This document shows positions 33,237-42,803 of a stretch of DNA of 64,000 nucleotides, piece by piece (positions within the stretch are counted from its first letter, which is position 1; the number at the start of each line of letters is the position of its first letter). Origin of the DNA: Heracleum sosnowskyi (lineage: Eukaryota; Streptophyta; Magnoliopsida; Apiales; Apiaceae); NCBI GenBank assembly GCA_030848705.1, contig CM061243.1, positions 123,883,659 through 123,947,658 on the forward strand, in the 5' to 3' direction. A program made the position numbers and the translations under genes. The notes beneath the pieces are model-generated. The model had not been told where the DNA came from. It worked only from the letters and a program-made list of their open reading frames with translations, and did not search any database.

Positions 33237-36200
33237 TTTGGTTTTATTGTGTGCAGGGAGACAAAAGGAATCTTTGGTACTTGGATAGTGGTTGTTCAAG
33301 ACACATGACTGGTGATTCTACCCTGCTCACAGAGTTTCAGGAAAGAGCTGGCCCTTGTATTGCTTTTGGAGATGACAGCAAAGGCTACACAAAGGGATAT
33401 GGCTTGATTTCAAAAGAGAATGTCATCATAGATGAGGTTGCATTGGTGGATGGTCTTAAGCACAACTTGCTTAGTATCAGCCAACTTTGTGACAAAGGAT
33501 TTTTAGTTACTTTTTCAAAAGAAGCCTGTGTTGTTTCTAAAGGAGGAAACAACAATGTGGTAATGACTGGATTCAGAAGAGGGAATGTGTACATTGCTGA
33601 CTTTAGTAGCACAAGTTCAGACACCATCACTTGTCTTTTCAGCAAGGCAAGCAAGGATGAAAGTTGGTTATGGCACAAGAAGTTATCCCATCTGAATTTC
33701 AAAGTTATGAATGATTTGGTGAGGAAAGATCTTGCTAGAGGAATTCCACAGGTGGAGTTCTCCAAGGATGGTTTGTGTGATGCCTGTCAAAAGGGAAAAC
33801 AGAAGAAGGCATCATTCAAAAGTAAGACAGTGTCATCAATTGTCCAGCAGCTTGAATTGCTTCATATGGACCTATTTGGCCCTGTAAATGTTATGTCCAT
33901 CTCAAAGAAGAAATACTGTCTTGTGATTGTTGATGATTTTTCTAGATTTACATGGACTTTCTTTTTGCACTCTAAGGATGAGGCAAGTGAAATCATTATC
34001 AATCACATCAAGATGGTAAGCAATCATCCTGATTTCAAAGTAAGAAGGATTAGGAGTGACAATGGGACAGAATTCAAGAATTCAAGCATGAAGGTGTTCT
34101 GTGAAGAAAATGGTATTTTGCATGAGTTTTCAGCAGCAAGAACACCACAGCAAAATGGTGTAGTTGAAAGGAAAAATAGAACACTTATTGAAGCTGCAAG
34201 GACAATGCTAGATGAATCAAAGTTACCTACATATTTTTGGGCTGAGGCAGTTAACACAGCTTGCTTTACTCAAAATATTTCTTTGATTAATCAGGCCAAA
34301 GGAATGACCCCTTATCAGTTACTCAAAAGAAAGAAGCCACTATTAGATTTTCTTCATGTCTTTGGATGCAAGTGCTTTGTTCTGAGAAATCAAGCTGAGC
34401 ATTTGGGGAAATTTGAAGCAAAGGCAGATGAAGCAATATTTGTGGGATATGCAGCATGGAAAGCTTACAGAGTCTTTAATCTCAGAATCAACATTGTTAT
34501 GGAATCTGTACATGTTGTTTTTGATGATCTCAAAATACAAGGTCTCTGTGATGAAGGTTTCCATGAAAGTCTCTCTTTTGAGAATGAGGAAGGAGAACAA
34601 GTGAATCATGATAAAGCTACTGAGAAACAGCCTAAAGTTGTTGTATCTAGCACAGATGAAAGCAGCAGTGAAGATGAAATTGCTGCATTAAGGTTAAAAA
34701 GGATAGCAGCTAGCAGACCAAATGGTCATTTCGTTGACAGTCATGGTGGTGGATTCGTTGACAGTCAGAATGAGCGTTTCGTTGACAGCCAAAACGGTCA
34801 TACCGTTGATAGTCATAGGAATGCTTCTAGAAGTGATCAATTAGGGACAACAAACTCAGGGGGAGTTTCTCAAGGACAAACATCCAATCAAGGCAATCAT
34901 GATCATGAAGCTACGTCTTCAAGAGCAAATCTACCTCCCTCAAGGAAATGGACTAAAGACCATCCCTTTGAACTTATTATAGGTGATGTCTCTTCAAAAG
35001 TCCAAACTAGAAGAGCAACTCAAGAAGAATGTCTATATAGTAGCTTTCTGTCTCAAGATGAGCCAAAGAAAGTTGAGGATGCACTTCTAGATCCAGATTG
35101 GGTTTTAGCCATGCAAGAAGAGCTAAACCAATTTGAGAGAAACAATGTTTGGAAGCTGGTGCCCAGGCCTAATGACAGGAGTGTTATAGGCACAAAGTGG
35201 GTGTTCAGAAATAAGATGGATGAAAATGGCATAGTCACAAGGAACAAAGCTAGATTGGTTGCAAAAGGCTATTCACAGGAAGAAGGAATTGATTTTGATG
35301 AAACCTTTGCTCCTGTTGCAAGACTAGAAGCAATAAGGATTTTCCTAGCCTATGCAGCCCATGCCAATTTCAAGGTCTATCAAATGGATGTGAAGAGTGC
35401 TTTTCTGAATGGGGAATTGGAAGAGGAGGTGTATGTAAGTCAACCTCCTGGTTTTGAAGATGATGATTTTCCAGACTATGTGTACTTCCTTCTCAAAGCA
35501 CTCTATGGTTTGAAACAAGCACCTAGAGCCTGGTATGACACTCTCTCACAGTTCCTCCTTGAGAATCATTTCACTAGAGGTACTGTAGATAAAACTCTTT
35601 TTCACAGGGTTGTAAATGGCTCTACTTTACTTGTTCAAATTTATGTAGATGATATAATCTTTGGGTCTACAGATGTGAAACTTTGTCAAAAGTTTGCCAA
35701 GCTTATGCAAAGTAAGTATGAAATGAGCATGATGGGAGAATTAACTTACTTTCTTGGTCTACAAGTAAAGCAAGTTAATGAAGGCATTTTCATTAGTCAA
35801 ACAAAATACATTCATGATTTATTAAAGAAGTTTAACCTAATGGAATGCTCTCCTGCCAAAACTCCCATGCCTACTGCCACCAAACTTGAATTGAATACTA
35901 AGGAAAAATCTGTGGACATTTCAAGTTACAGAGGCATGGTAGGCTCACTTTTATATTTAACAGCTAGTAGACCTGATATTATGTTTGCTACATGTCTATG
36001 TGCTAGATTTCAGGCTGATCCTAGAGAATCCCATTTAGTTGCTATTAAAAGAATTTTCAGATATCTCAAAGGAACACCAAACCTTGGCATTTGGTATCCT
36101 AGAGAATCTGGTTTTGAACTAATTGGTTATTCAGATGCAGATTTTGCAGGATGTAAAATTGACAGGAAAAGTACAACTGGAACCTGTCAATTCCTAGGAA

Positions 36201-36586
36201 ATAAGCTTGTGTCATGGTTCAGCAAGAAACAAAACTCAGTTTCCACCTCCACAGCTGAGGCTGAGTATATTGCAGCTGGAAGTTGTTGTGCACAGATTTT
36301 ATGGATGAAAAACCAACTACTTGATTATGGATTAAGAGTTGAGAAAATTCCAATTTTCTGTGACAACACTAGTGCCATTGCCATTACTGAGAATCCAGTG
36401 CAGCATTCAAGGACCAAGCACATTGACATCAAGTACCATTTCATTAGAGAACATGTTATGAATGGTACTGTGGAGTTACATTTTGTTCCAAGTGAACAAC
36501 AACTTGCAGACATCTTTACCAAGCCACTTGATGAATCAACATTCTCAAGATTAGTAAGTGAGCTAGGTATGCTAAATTTCTCTTAA
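33215..36586 (+). CDS. pol: Element B pol polyprotein (PR-IN-RT-RH), 1123 aa
   Basis: Complete copia polyprotein. Protease D-S-G at 24-26; GAG-pre-integrase H-K-K-L-S-H-L near 153; integrase triad D219, D282, E318 (D-x62-D-x35-E); RT Y-V-D-D at 810-813; RNase H D974 in D-A-D-F-A-G; conserved C-terminal H-I-D-I-K-Y-H-F. The frame is -1 relative to gag and overlaps it by 22 nt, but the conserved homology starts only after 33257, just past a TGTGTGCAG. The ATG given may therefore not be the true start. Between integrase and RT (residues 505-533) four copies of the element motif encode repeated F-V-D-S. About 110 nt after the stop the spacer array begins. Confidence 0.95.
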   Translation: MGTKINLIWFYCVQGDKRNLWYLDSGCSRHMTGDSTLLTEFQERAGPCIAFGDDSKGYTKGYGLISKENVIIDEVALVDGLKHNLLSISQLCDKGFLVTFSKEACVVSKGGNNNVVMTGFRRGNVYIADFSSTSSDTITCLFSKASKDESWLWHKKLSHLNFKVMNDLVRKDLARGIPQVEFSKDGLCDACQKGKQKKASFKSKTVSSIVQQLELLHMDLFGPVNVMSISKKKYCLVIVDDFSRFTWTFFLHSKDEASEIIINHIKMVSNHPDFKVRRIRSDNGTEFKNSSMKVFCEENGILHEFSAARTPQQNGVVERKNRTLIEAARTMLDESKLPTYFWAEAVNTACFTQNISLINQAKGMTPYQLLKRKKPLLDFLHVFGCKCFVLRNQAEHLGKFEAKADEAIFVGYAAWKAYRVFNLRINIVMESVHVVFDDLKIQGLCDEGFHESLSFENEEGEQVNHDKATEKQPKVVVSSTDESSSEDEIAALRLKRIAASRPNGHFVDSHGGGFVDSQNERFVDSQNGHTVDSHRNASRSDQLGTTNSGGVSQGQTSNQGNHDHEATSSRANLPPSRKWTKDHPFELIIGDVSSKVQTRRATQEECLYSSFLSQDEPKKVEDALLDPDWVLAMQEELNQFERNNVWKLVPRPNDRSVIGTKWVFRNKMDENGIVTRNKARLVAKGYSQEEGIDFDETFAPVARLEAIRIFLAYAAHANFKVYQMDVKSAFLNGELEEEVYVSQPPGFEDDDFPDYVYFLLKALYGLKQAPRAWYDTLSQFLLENHFTRGTVDKTLFHRVVNGSTLLVQIYVDDIIFGSTDVKLCQKFAKLMQSKYEMSMMGELTYFLGLQVKQVNEGIFISQTKYIHDLLKKFNLMECSPAKTPMPTATKLELNTKEKSVDISSYRGMVGSLLYLTASRPDIMFATCLCARFQADPRESHLVAIKRIFRYLKGTPNLGIWYPRESGFELIGYSDADFAGCKIDRKSTTGTCQFLGNKLVSWFSKKQNSVSTSTAEAEYIAAGSCCAQILWMKNQLLDYGLRVEKIPIFCDNTSAIAITENPVQHSRTKHIDIKYHFIREHVMNGTVELHFVPSEQQLADIFTKPLDESTFSRLVSELGMLNFS

Positions 36587-36696
36587 TTATTTTTGAGATA
36601 TTTGCAAGTTAAAATGCAGCCAGAAATTTGCTATGTTTTTCTGTGAATGAATTTTCTCAGGAAAAGGTAAAATTTTGTCTAAGTCAAAATTACTAT

Positions 36697-36862
36697 GCCA
36701 ACGGAATGCACCATTTCGTTGACAGTCTTAGCAGTTTTCTGGGTGTTTCGTTGATAGCTCTTTTATATCAACGAAACGCAGCTTTATCAACGAAATAAGA
36801 CGGGACTTTAACCGCCCAATCCTGATTCGTTGATTTAGCGCTTTCTATCTGAACCGTTGAAA
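36697..36862 (+). repeat. Element B pol-ORF3 spacer motif array
   Basis: Seven copies of the TCAACGAAA family in either orientation, at 36697, 36712, 36745, 36766, 36784, 36825 and 36852. They fill the first half of the 541-bp gap between pol and ORF3, exactly where element A has its own, different array. The second half of the gap, up to the ATG at 37128, is T-rich with CTCTTCTTCTCTC (37074-37088), as in a promoter leader or splice acceptor tract. Confidence 0.85.
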
Positions 36863-37127
36863 TTTGACACGTCTTTTACCACGATCTATGCATACACCCC
36901 TGTAAGTATAAATCATGGTAATACTTTAAGAGTAACGGTTATATTTTTAAGCCAATCCAGTAATTTACATTTATTATTGGATTCATTTTCTGAGAATTTT
37001 TGGGGGAGTATTTAAGAAATTTTATTTTTATTATTTCTTTTTACCTGTTCTCAAAAATTCCAAAGGTTTTTTTCTCTCTTCTTCTCTCTAACAAGCTATT
37101 CAGTTCGAAGCTTTCCTTTAATCAACA

Positions 37128-40100
37128 ATGGCACCTATAGTCAAGCTTATGTCTGCTGGAGGGTTCATCTATGAGAAGAACAACTCCATCCCTTTTGTTG
37201 TCAAGGAAAACCCGAACAGTCTGTTCTTCAAAATGATGGATTTCATGAAGAATTGCAAGTTGAGCTATGCAATGTTTCACTCTACACCACTCTACAATGA
37301 GATAATCGAGGAAATTTGGACCTCATGTGAGTATAGTGGAACACACTGCACACTAAAATTCACTCTTCAAGGTAATGAGTACATAGTTAATTCTGATGTT
37401 TTGCAAGCATGTTTACATATTCCTGATAATAACTGTGATGCTTTGCCTACAAACACTGAAATAACTACCATGTTAAATTCTATAAACTACTCTTTGCCTA
37501 CTGATAATCTGGGTAGAATAATTAGGAGAGGTTTGGTTAGAGAATACAGTTATTTAGCTGATGCATTCATTAAGGTCTTTTCTGGAAAGATTAGTAATTT
37601 TGATGCATTAACTAACTCTATGTTAATTCTCCTAACCATGCTTCTAAATGATAGATATCACAACTTTAGCACCCAACTTATGTATGAAATTGGTGCTAAG
37701 TTGGGTGACAAAGCAAATAGGAAGAAAAATATCTATTATGCTAGGTTTCTGATGATGTTGGCTAACCATGTTAGTCCAGCACCATTAGTTATCTCTAACC
37801 CTAATGCCAGGTTCGAGTGCTTTGTGCAAGAAAAGAGAGTATTGACAGACATACTCAGGCTGAACCACAATGGTGATGTTCCAGTGGTGTATCTGCCAAT
37901 CATTGAGGTAACTACTACTATCCCTGTTAGTGTAGCTAACACCTCTACTGTTTTACCTTCCAATGTTGCTATGGAGTCTGTAGCTGTGACCCAACAGGCT
38001 CCTACCCTAGCAACAAAACCAAAATCAAAGAAATCCTCCAAGCCAACCTCAGGTGCTTCTCAAAAGGCACCTGTTGTAAAAACTACCACACAACCTAAGG
38101 GGAGTGAGTCTGGAGTTGTGAGAGGTGAGGGAAGGGGTGAACATCAAAGAAACCCCAAGGATAAGGAAGGACAGGTTAGTGTGTACCAGCCAAGCCCCAT
38201 TGTGTCTTCCCAACAAGGCACAATGAGTAACATGGATTTAAGCACAAGTCTAATTGCATCCTCCCAAAAGGATGTGATTATTGAAACAAGCTCTCCTCCT
38301 AGAGCACAGTCCAAAAGGGTAAGGGACACTTCTAGCCCAAAGTCTACATTTTCCCAATACCAAAGGAGAGTGAAGCAAAAGTCCAAGGGTACACAGGGTG
38401 CACACACACTGGAAGCAACACTTCCAGTTTCTCAAATTCAGTTTGATGTAACCCCTATCATTACTCTGGGGTTACAGTCCCATTCTCTAAACATCAATCT
38501 TGAATTATCTCCATCAAATTCACCAACTCAATCTTTAGATGTGGACATGATCCATACATCTATTCCTGATTCTCCAACTCTAATCTTGGAGAAGCCCCAC
38601 TCTGGAGCTGGTGGCCATCACTTGTTAAGTGATTTGTTGGGCCATCAACCAATTTTTCCTGAAGTTGCAAGGGGATCTGTGGACCATTCTTTAAAATCAA
38701 TCACCACAGACTCTACTGTAATTTCTCATTCTCAAAGTGCTTTCTTGACTTCATCAACGAAACAGTCTATTTCGTTGACAAGTGTTTCTCCATCAACGGT
38801 ATCCATACCGTTGACAGTTCAAACTACCATTCCGTTGATAGTTCACTCTGCACCTTTAATTGAAAATCAAGTTGTTCCCACAACTAGTGCAGATGATCTA
38901 GTGGTAGTTGAGACACTTCTAGGACTGAGAGGGAGTGAAACTGAGAGGCTGGCTTGCAGCCAGGCAAAAGGAGAGAATGTGAGTGAGAGGCTGGCTATTT
39001 CTTCCAGCCAGGCAAAAGGAGAGATTGAGAGTTCCACCTTAGAAGGTGAAGGTGAGGGTGTGAGAGGTGTGAGCCATGGGGAGCCCATGATGCAAGAACA
39101 AAGTGGAGAGAGAGAAGGGACTACAGGAGAAATAAGGATGGAAGCAGCCATTGCTAATGAGTTAATGGAGGTCAGTGAGGGAGAAAGGGAACTTACTTTC
39201 CAAGAGGTTTATCAGCAAACTCTGGATAGTATTTCCCTGGATCCTGAGACCTTTACTCATCCTGTGTCAGCCTATCAAATTTTGGCTCAACAGGGCAATG
39301 TGGAGGCAGAGAGGTCACTACAACTAATTCACACAACTGCTTCAATGCAAAGAGCAAAGGATGCCTTGACCAATCTACCTCCAGGAGCTGAAGCAAGTGG
39401 AGACTTTGATTTCTCTGATGATGAGGACAGCTATGGTGATAATCTACAGGTGGCCACTATTGCACAGACTGGGACTTCTGTGGTGCCTCCTACACCAAAC
39501 TGGCTTTCTCAAGATATGCATGGTAGAAGCAATTTGGATGCTGCTATCACAAGGCAGTACAAAGAAGCATATCTAGCTCATGAGTCTGCAGGACCAAGAG
39601 ACAAGAAATTCTACAAAGCCATAATGGATTCTCTGGAAATTCAAAGGCTACAAATGTTGCAGACAAGGATTGAGGCTACAGAGATCAAGGATTCAATCAG
39701 CAACCTTAGGGCTGCTAATGATAGGAGGCTAGATGAAAAGCTTCCTCCTCTCACTGTGTCCAGGATGAACAGGTTTTTCACTAAAGAACCTGAAGTGGAG
39801 TCCTCCTTGAAGACTCTCTCTTCTAGAGTGGACAAGGTGGAAGCCACTCTATCACAGATGCAAAAGGAACAGGAGAAACAAACACAACTATTGGCCCAGC
39901 TAGTGGCAGCTCAAGGACTCCCAGCCATCTCTTTTGATGATAACAAAAAGGGGGAGAAATCTAAGGAGCTAGACATTCAAATTACCAAGGTTATGGTTCC
40001 AGCCATTTCCCTACCAAAGGAGCCATTAGCAATGGGGGAGCTTGGCAAGAAGCAAAAGGATGGTATTGACCTTATACAAGAAGCTTCTATGAGGATGAGA

Positions 40101-41594
40101 CTTGCAGAACAAATCAAAGAACATTGGTCCAACATAGAAGCAAAGTTCAAGAAGATTACTGAAGATAAGGACTCAAATCCATCAACGGAACAGCCATCAA
40201 CGAATGCCATGGCAATAGCATCAACGAAATGGGAGCCACAGACAAATTCTTTCTATCAACAAGAGCCCCTTCTACATGGAGTCACTCAAGGACCAAGGAA
40301 GGAAAAAGGACAAACTTCATGCATTAGGGATGTGGAACAAGCTACAATTCAAAGAAGCCTATCTCCCAAGTCCCCTGCTAAACCAAAGGGCAAAAACATA
40401 GCAAGGACTTTCTATCCTGCACCTTATCCAGATGAGCACAAGCTTCTTGGTCTACTCATCACAAAAAGCAAGGAAAGTAATGATTATGAGATAAGGAAGC
40501 AAAGGGCAATTGTCTACAGGAATGGACAGCAAATCTGTGTTTGGGCTGGTCATCCAAACTTTGCTGAAGCCAAGGCTGAGGAATCAGAAAGAGCAGCTAT
40601 GCAAGCTCTTGCAGTAGCTCAAGCTCTAGATGAAGAAGAAAGGAAGCAAGAGGAAAGCACTAGAGAGGAAAGGAGTTCAAAGAAGAGCACAAGGCAACCC
40701 AAAGAGAGAGCTAGGAGAAACATAGACTTTGAGAGTGCTGATTCTCAGGGTACTGCATCAGACTCTTCTTTACCTATTGCACCTCCAACAATTGCTAATC
40801 CAGTTTTTGAGGGAAAGTTGGCCTGTGATCCTGCACATCCTGTCAATTTTCATGATCAACCAATCATGCCAAAAGAGGAACCAATTGATTTTGATGAGGC
40901 ATACTTTCCAAAGTTCCTGTTAGAAAAGGACCAACCAATGAAGACAAAGAAGAGGCCTGTCAAAGCAAAGCCTGCTTTTGTGAGAAAGCCACAATCTCAA
41001 AAACCCCCTTCAAACCCAGAGGACTGCATGTACATTGCTGACATCAGGGAAGAATCCAGTCTACATCTTGACTTAGACAACCTGGTGGAAGTAAGGGGAA
41101 TTGCAGCTTCTCAAAAGTTGCCTGAAAGACTAGTGTTCATATTCAAGGGAGGTAGAGAACAAGTGTGGCCTCTCTACAGAATTTTAGGAGAAGACTATCA
41201 AACACTACTCTCAGTGTTTAGATGCTTGAAAAAGGACTTTGGTTTCACCAAAACAGCCAAGTCTGAGGTGGTCTCCAAAATCTGTCAGATAAAGGCTAGC
41301 TGGAACAAGCCTGAGGCTCTTCCCAGGATACTTAGAGTTCCCTCAACAGGAAAGAAAATCCATCTTCAACCCTATTGGATGATGGAGTTTAAGGACAAGG
41401 ACGACTGCAGAAGATTCTTCAGAATGGAAGACCAGCTGGAGAAGGCATCTAATCAAACTCTAAAGCTGATGCAATCCAAGCTTGGTGATCAAGATGAAGA
41501 GGAGAAAATCTTCTACAGAAGACTACAGGCCCAGATTGAGGAAAACAACTCCAAGAGAGGGAAGAAGACTATGCCACAAAGAAGTCACAGATGA
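37128..41594 (+). CDS. Element B third (env-position) ORF, 1488 aa, function unknown
   Basis: A fully open frame after pol. Residues 1-270 form a globular-looking module whose order of conserved patches matches the element A third ORF. Residues 280-600 are Ser/Thr/Pro/Gln-rich and low in complexity. A coiled coil lies near 900-935 (V-D-K-V-E-A-T-L-S-Q-M), followed by P-A-I-S. The basic, acidic-patched C-terminal part has a conserved block near 1300-1360 (L-V-F-I-F-K-G-G-R-E) with a counterpart in element A, and ends in a Lys/Arg-rich tail. I find no signal peptide or hydrophobic membrane span. Eight copies of the element motif are embedded at 38752-38841 and 40180-40231. In SIRE-type elements this place is called env-like. 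A nuclear, nucleic-acid-binding or capsid-associated role is equally possible. Confidence 0.88.
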   Translation: MAPIVKLMSAGGFIYEKNNSIPFVVKENPNSLFFKMMDFMKNCKLSYAMFHSTPLYNEIIEEIWTSCEYSGTHCTLKFTLQGNEYIVNSDVLQACLHIPDNNCDALPTNTEITTMLNSINYSLPTDNLGRIIRRGLVREYSYLADAFIKVFSGKISNFDALTNSMLILLTMLLNDRYHNFSTQLMYEIGAKLGDKANRKKNIYYARFLMMLANHVSPAPLVISNPNARFECFVQEKRVLTDILRLNHNGDVPVVYLPIIEVTTTIPVSVANTSTVLPSNVAMESVAVTQQAPTLATKPKSKKSSKPTSGASQKAPVVKTTTQPKGSESGVVRGEGRGEHQRNPKDKEGQVSVYQPSPIVSSQQGTMSNMDLSTSLIASSQKDVIIETSSPPRAQSKRVRDTSSPKSTFSQYQRRVKQKSKGTQGAHTLEATLPVSQIQFDVTPIITLGLQSHSLNINLELSPSNSPTQSLDVDMIHTSIPDSPTLILEKPHSGAGGHHLLSDLLGHQPIFPEVARGSVDHSLKSITTDSTVISHSQSAFLTSSTKQSISLTSVSPSTVSIPLTVQTTIPLIVHSAPLIENQVVPTTSADDLVVVETLLGLRGSETERLACSQAKGENVSERLAISSSQAKGEIESSTLEGEGEGVRGVSHGEPMMQEQSGEREGTTGEIRMEAAIANELMEVSEGERELTFQEVYQQTLDSISLDPETFTHPVSAYQILAQQGNVEAERSLQLIHTTASMQRAKDALTNLPPGAEASGDFDFSDDEDSYGDNLQVATIAQTGTSVVPPTPNWLSQDMHGRSNLDAAITRQYKEAYLAHESAGPRDKKFYKAIMDSLEIQRLQMLQTRIEATEIKDSISNLRAANDRRLDEKLPPLTVSRMNRFFTKEPEVESSLKTLSSRVDKVEATLSQMQKEQEKQTQLLAQLVAAQGLPAISFDDNKKGEKSKELDIQITKVMVPAISLPKEPLAMGELGKKQKDGIDLIQEASMRMRLAEQIKEHWSNIEAKFKKITEDKDSNPSTEQPSTNAMAIASTKWEPQTNSFYQQEPLLHGVTQGPRKEKGQTSCIRDVEQATIQRSLSPKSPAKPKGKNIARTFYPAPYPDEHKLLGLLITKSKESNDYEIRKQRAIVYRNGQQICVWAGHPNFAEAKAEESERAAMQALAVAQALDEEERKQEESTREERSSKKSTRQPKERARRNIDFESADSQGTASDSSLPIAPPTIANPVFEGKLACDPAHPVNFHDQPIMPKEEPIDFDEAYFPKFLLEKDQPMKTKKRPVKAKPAFVRKPQSQKPPSNPEDCMYIADIREESSLHLDLDNLVEVRGIAASQKLPERLVFIFKGGREQVWPLYRILGEDYQTLLSVFRCLKKDFGFTKTAKSEVVSKICQIKASWNKPEALPRILRVPSTGKKIHLQPYWMMEFKDKDDCRRFFRMEDQLEKASNQTLKLMQSKLGDQDEEEKIFYRRLQAQIEENNSKRGKKTMPQRSHR
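38752..38841 (+). repeat. Motif cluster inside ORF3 of element B
   Basis: Five sites at 38752, 38769, 38791, 38804 and 38828, alternating in orientation. The pair 38791/38804 is a 10-bp perfect inverted repeat (TCAACGGTAT, 2-nt spacer, ATACCGTTGA). The pair 38752/38769 gives 9-bp arms TCAACGAAA and TTTCGTTGA. Three more sites follow at 40180, 40195 and 40219. Confidence 0.85.
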
Positions 41595-41766
41595 AACATT
41601 TGCTCAGACTAAAGGAGCACTTGTGGGCATTAGTCTTGTAAGTCTTATATTTTGTCTATAAAGTTTTGAAGCTTAATACATTTTCTACTTTTGTAATTTA
41701 TGATGTATCTGAGTGTTTTTGTTATCATCAAGTCTCTTGATTTATGGCTGTTATTCTATCAGTCAT

Positions 41767-41780
41767 AAATTGGGGGAGAT
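41767..41780 (+). other. Element B polypurine tract
   Basis: AAATTGGGGGAGAT lies directly before the 3' LTR, in the position and with the composition of the plus-strand primer. Confidence 0.92.
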
Positions 41781-42798
41781 TGTTAGGAATATGTTGTTCT
41801 TGATGATAAGCATAAAACACTTAGTAGAATTTGTGTAAAGTCAATTTTGTAGCTGTCAACGAAATAGCATGCTTAGCAGTGTTTCGTTGACAGGAAGCTC
41901 ATCAACGAAATGAGTGTTGTAGCAATTGCATTGTACAATACTTCTCAGTATGATAGGCATTCTATTATATGTTTTAGATAGGTTTTCTAAGTCATGTTGA
42001 CTATGTACTAGATAGGCAAAATAGGTTGGTTAATTGTAAATATGTAATGCCTTGTAATTCTGCCTAAGTGAAGACATGTCAACGGTATGAAGATTACTCT
42101 GTCAACGGTATGGAGTTTACCCATCAACGAAACGAGGGAAACACCATCAACGAAATGAAGAATGAAGCTATCAACGAAACACATCTCCTTGCTATCAACG
42201 AATCAATGTTGCTTTTTGAACAGTTGACAAAGTGATAGTGACAGTTTACTGAACAGATCTAAAAGGAGATATGGAAGTGTACTGTGCATTGGAAGCCATC
42301 AAAGTGGATACTGGAAATAAGGAAACATTCCAATTTCCAATAAGGCTCTTGGGAATGATTATAATGAGCATGAAGACAAAAGCTAAGATCTCCAAGGACC
42401 ATTGGACAAAAGGAATGAAAAGCAAGCTACTGATGGTTACTACTATTATTCTTTAGTTTAACCAAACGTAGAATTGTAAACTTGGGATATATAACCAAGT
42501 GTAGCAGTTACTTTAGAAATAAGAGAAGAAACACAAATAGATTGTATTAGCTATTTTGAGAGCAATTCTTCTCTACAACCTTGTAACTGAGCAGCTGTGT
42601 ACTTTTGTATCACAGATTATTTCCGCAATAAAAACACTTCAGTTGGATCATCAAACAATCCAACTGAATTATTTATATCTTGTGTTTTTATTTATTCAGT
42701 TCAGTTTTATTTTATAAAGTGTTTTAGTTTCAAGGAAATATCAAGAATTGTATTCAACCCCCCCTTCTACAATTCTGTTAGGTCATTTGGGAATAACA
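41781..42798 (+). repeat. Element B 3' LTR
   Basis: 1,018 bp, apparently identical to 29683-30700, with the nine motif sites at 41853-42204 and TATA-like box at 42487-42497. Target duplication GAAGA follows. Confidence 0.95.
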
Positions 42799-42803
42799 GA
42801 AGA

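Larger units (their letters stand above)
29683..42798 (+). mobile_element. Element B: intact-looking SIRE/Maximus-type Ty1/copia element
   Basis: A 13,116-bp plus-strand element flanked by GAAGA (29678-29682 and 42799-42803). The order is LTR, iMet primer site, gag, pol, spacer with motif array, 1488-codon third ORF, polypurine tract, LTR. Both LTRs are 1,018 bp and I see no difference between them, which indicates a very recent insertion. All three ORFs are open. Both ends, both priming sites, the integrase triad and the RT YVDD are present. By sequence this is a candidate active element. Lineage is inferred from size, Gag type and the extra ORF. Confidence 0.95.

Noticed and set aside
31403..38435. 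Antisense open frames inside gag, pol and ORF3 of element B
   Set aside because: They mirror strongly coding frames on the other strand and show no domains of their own.
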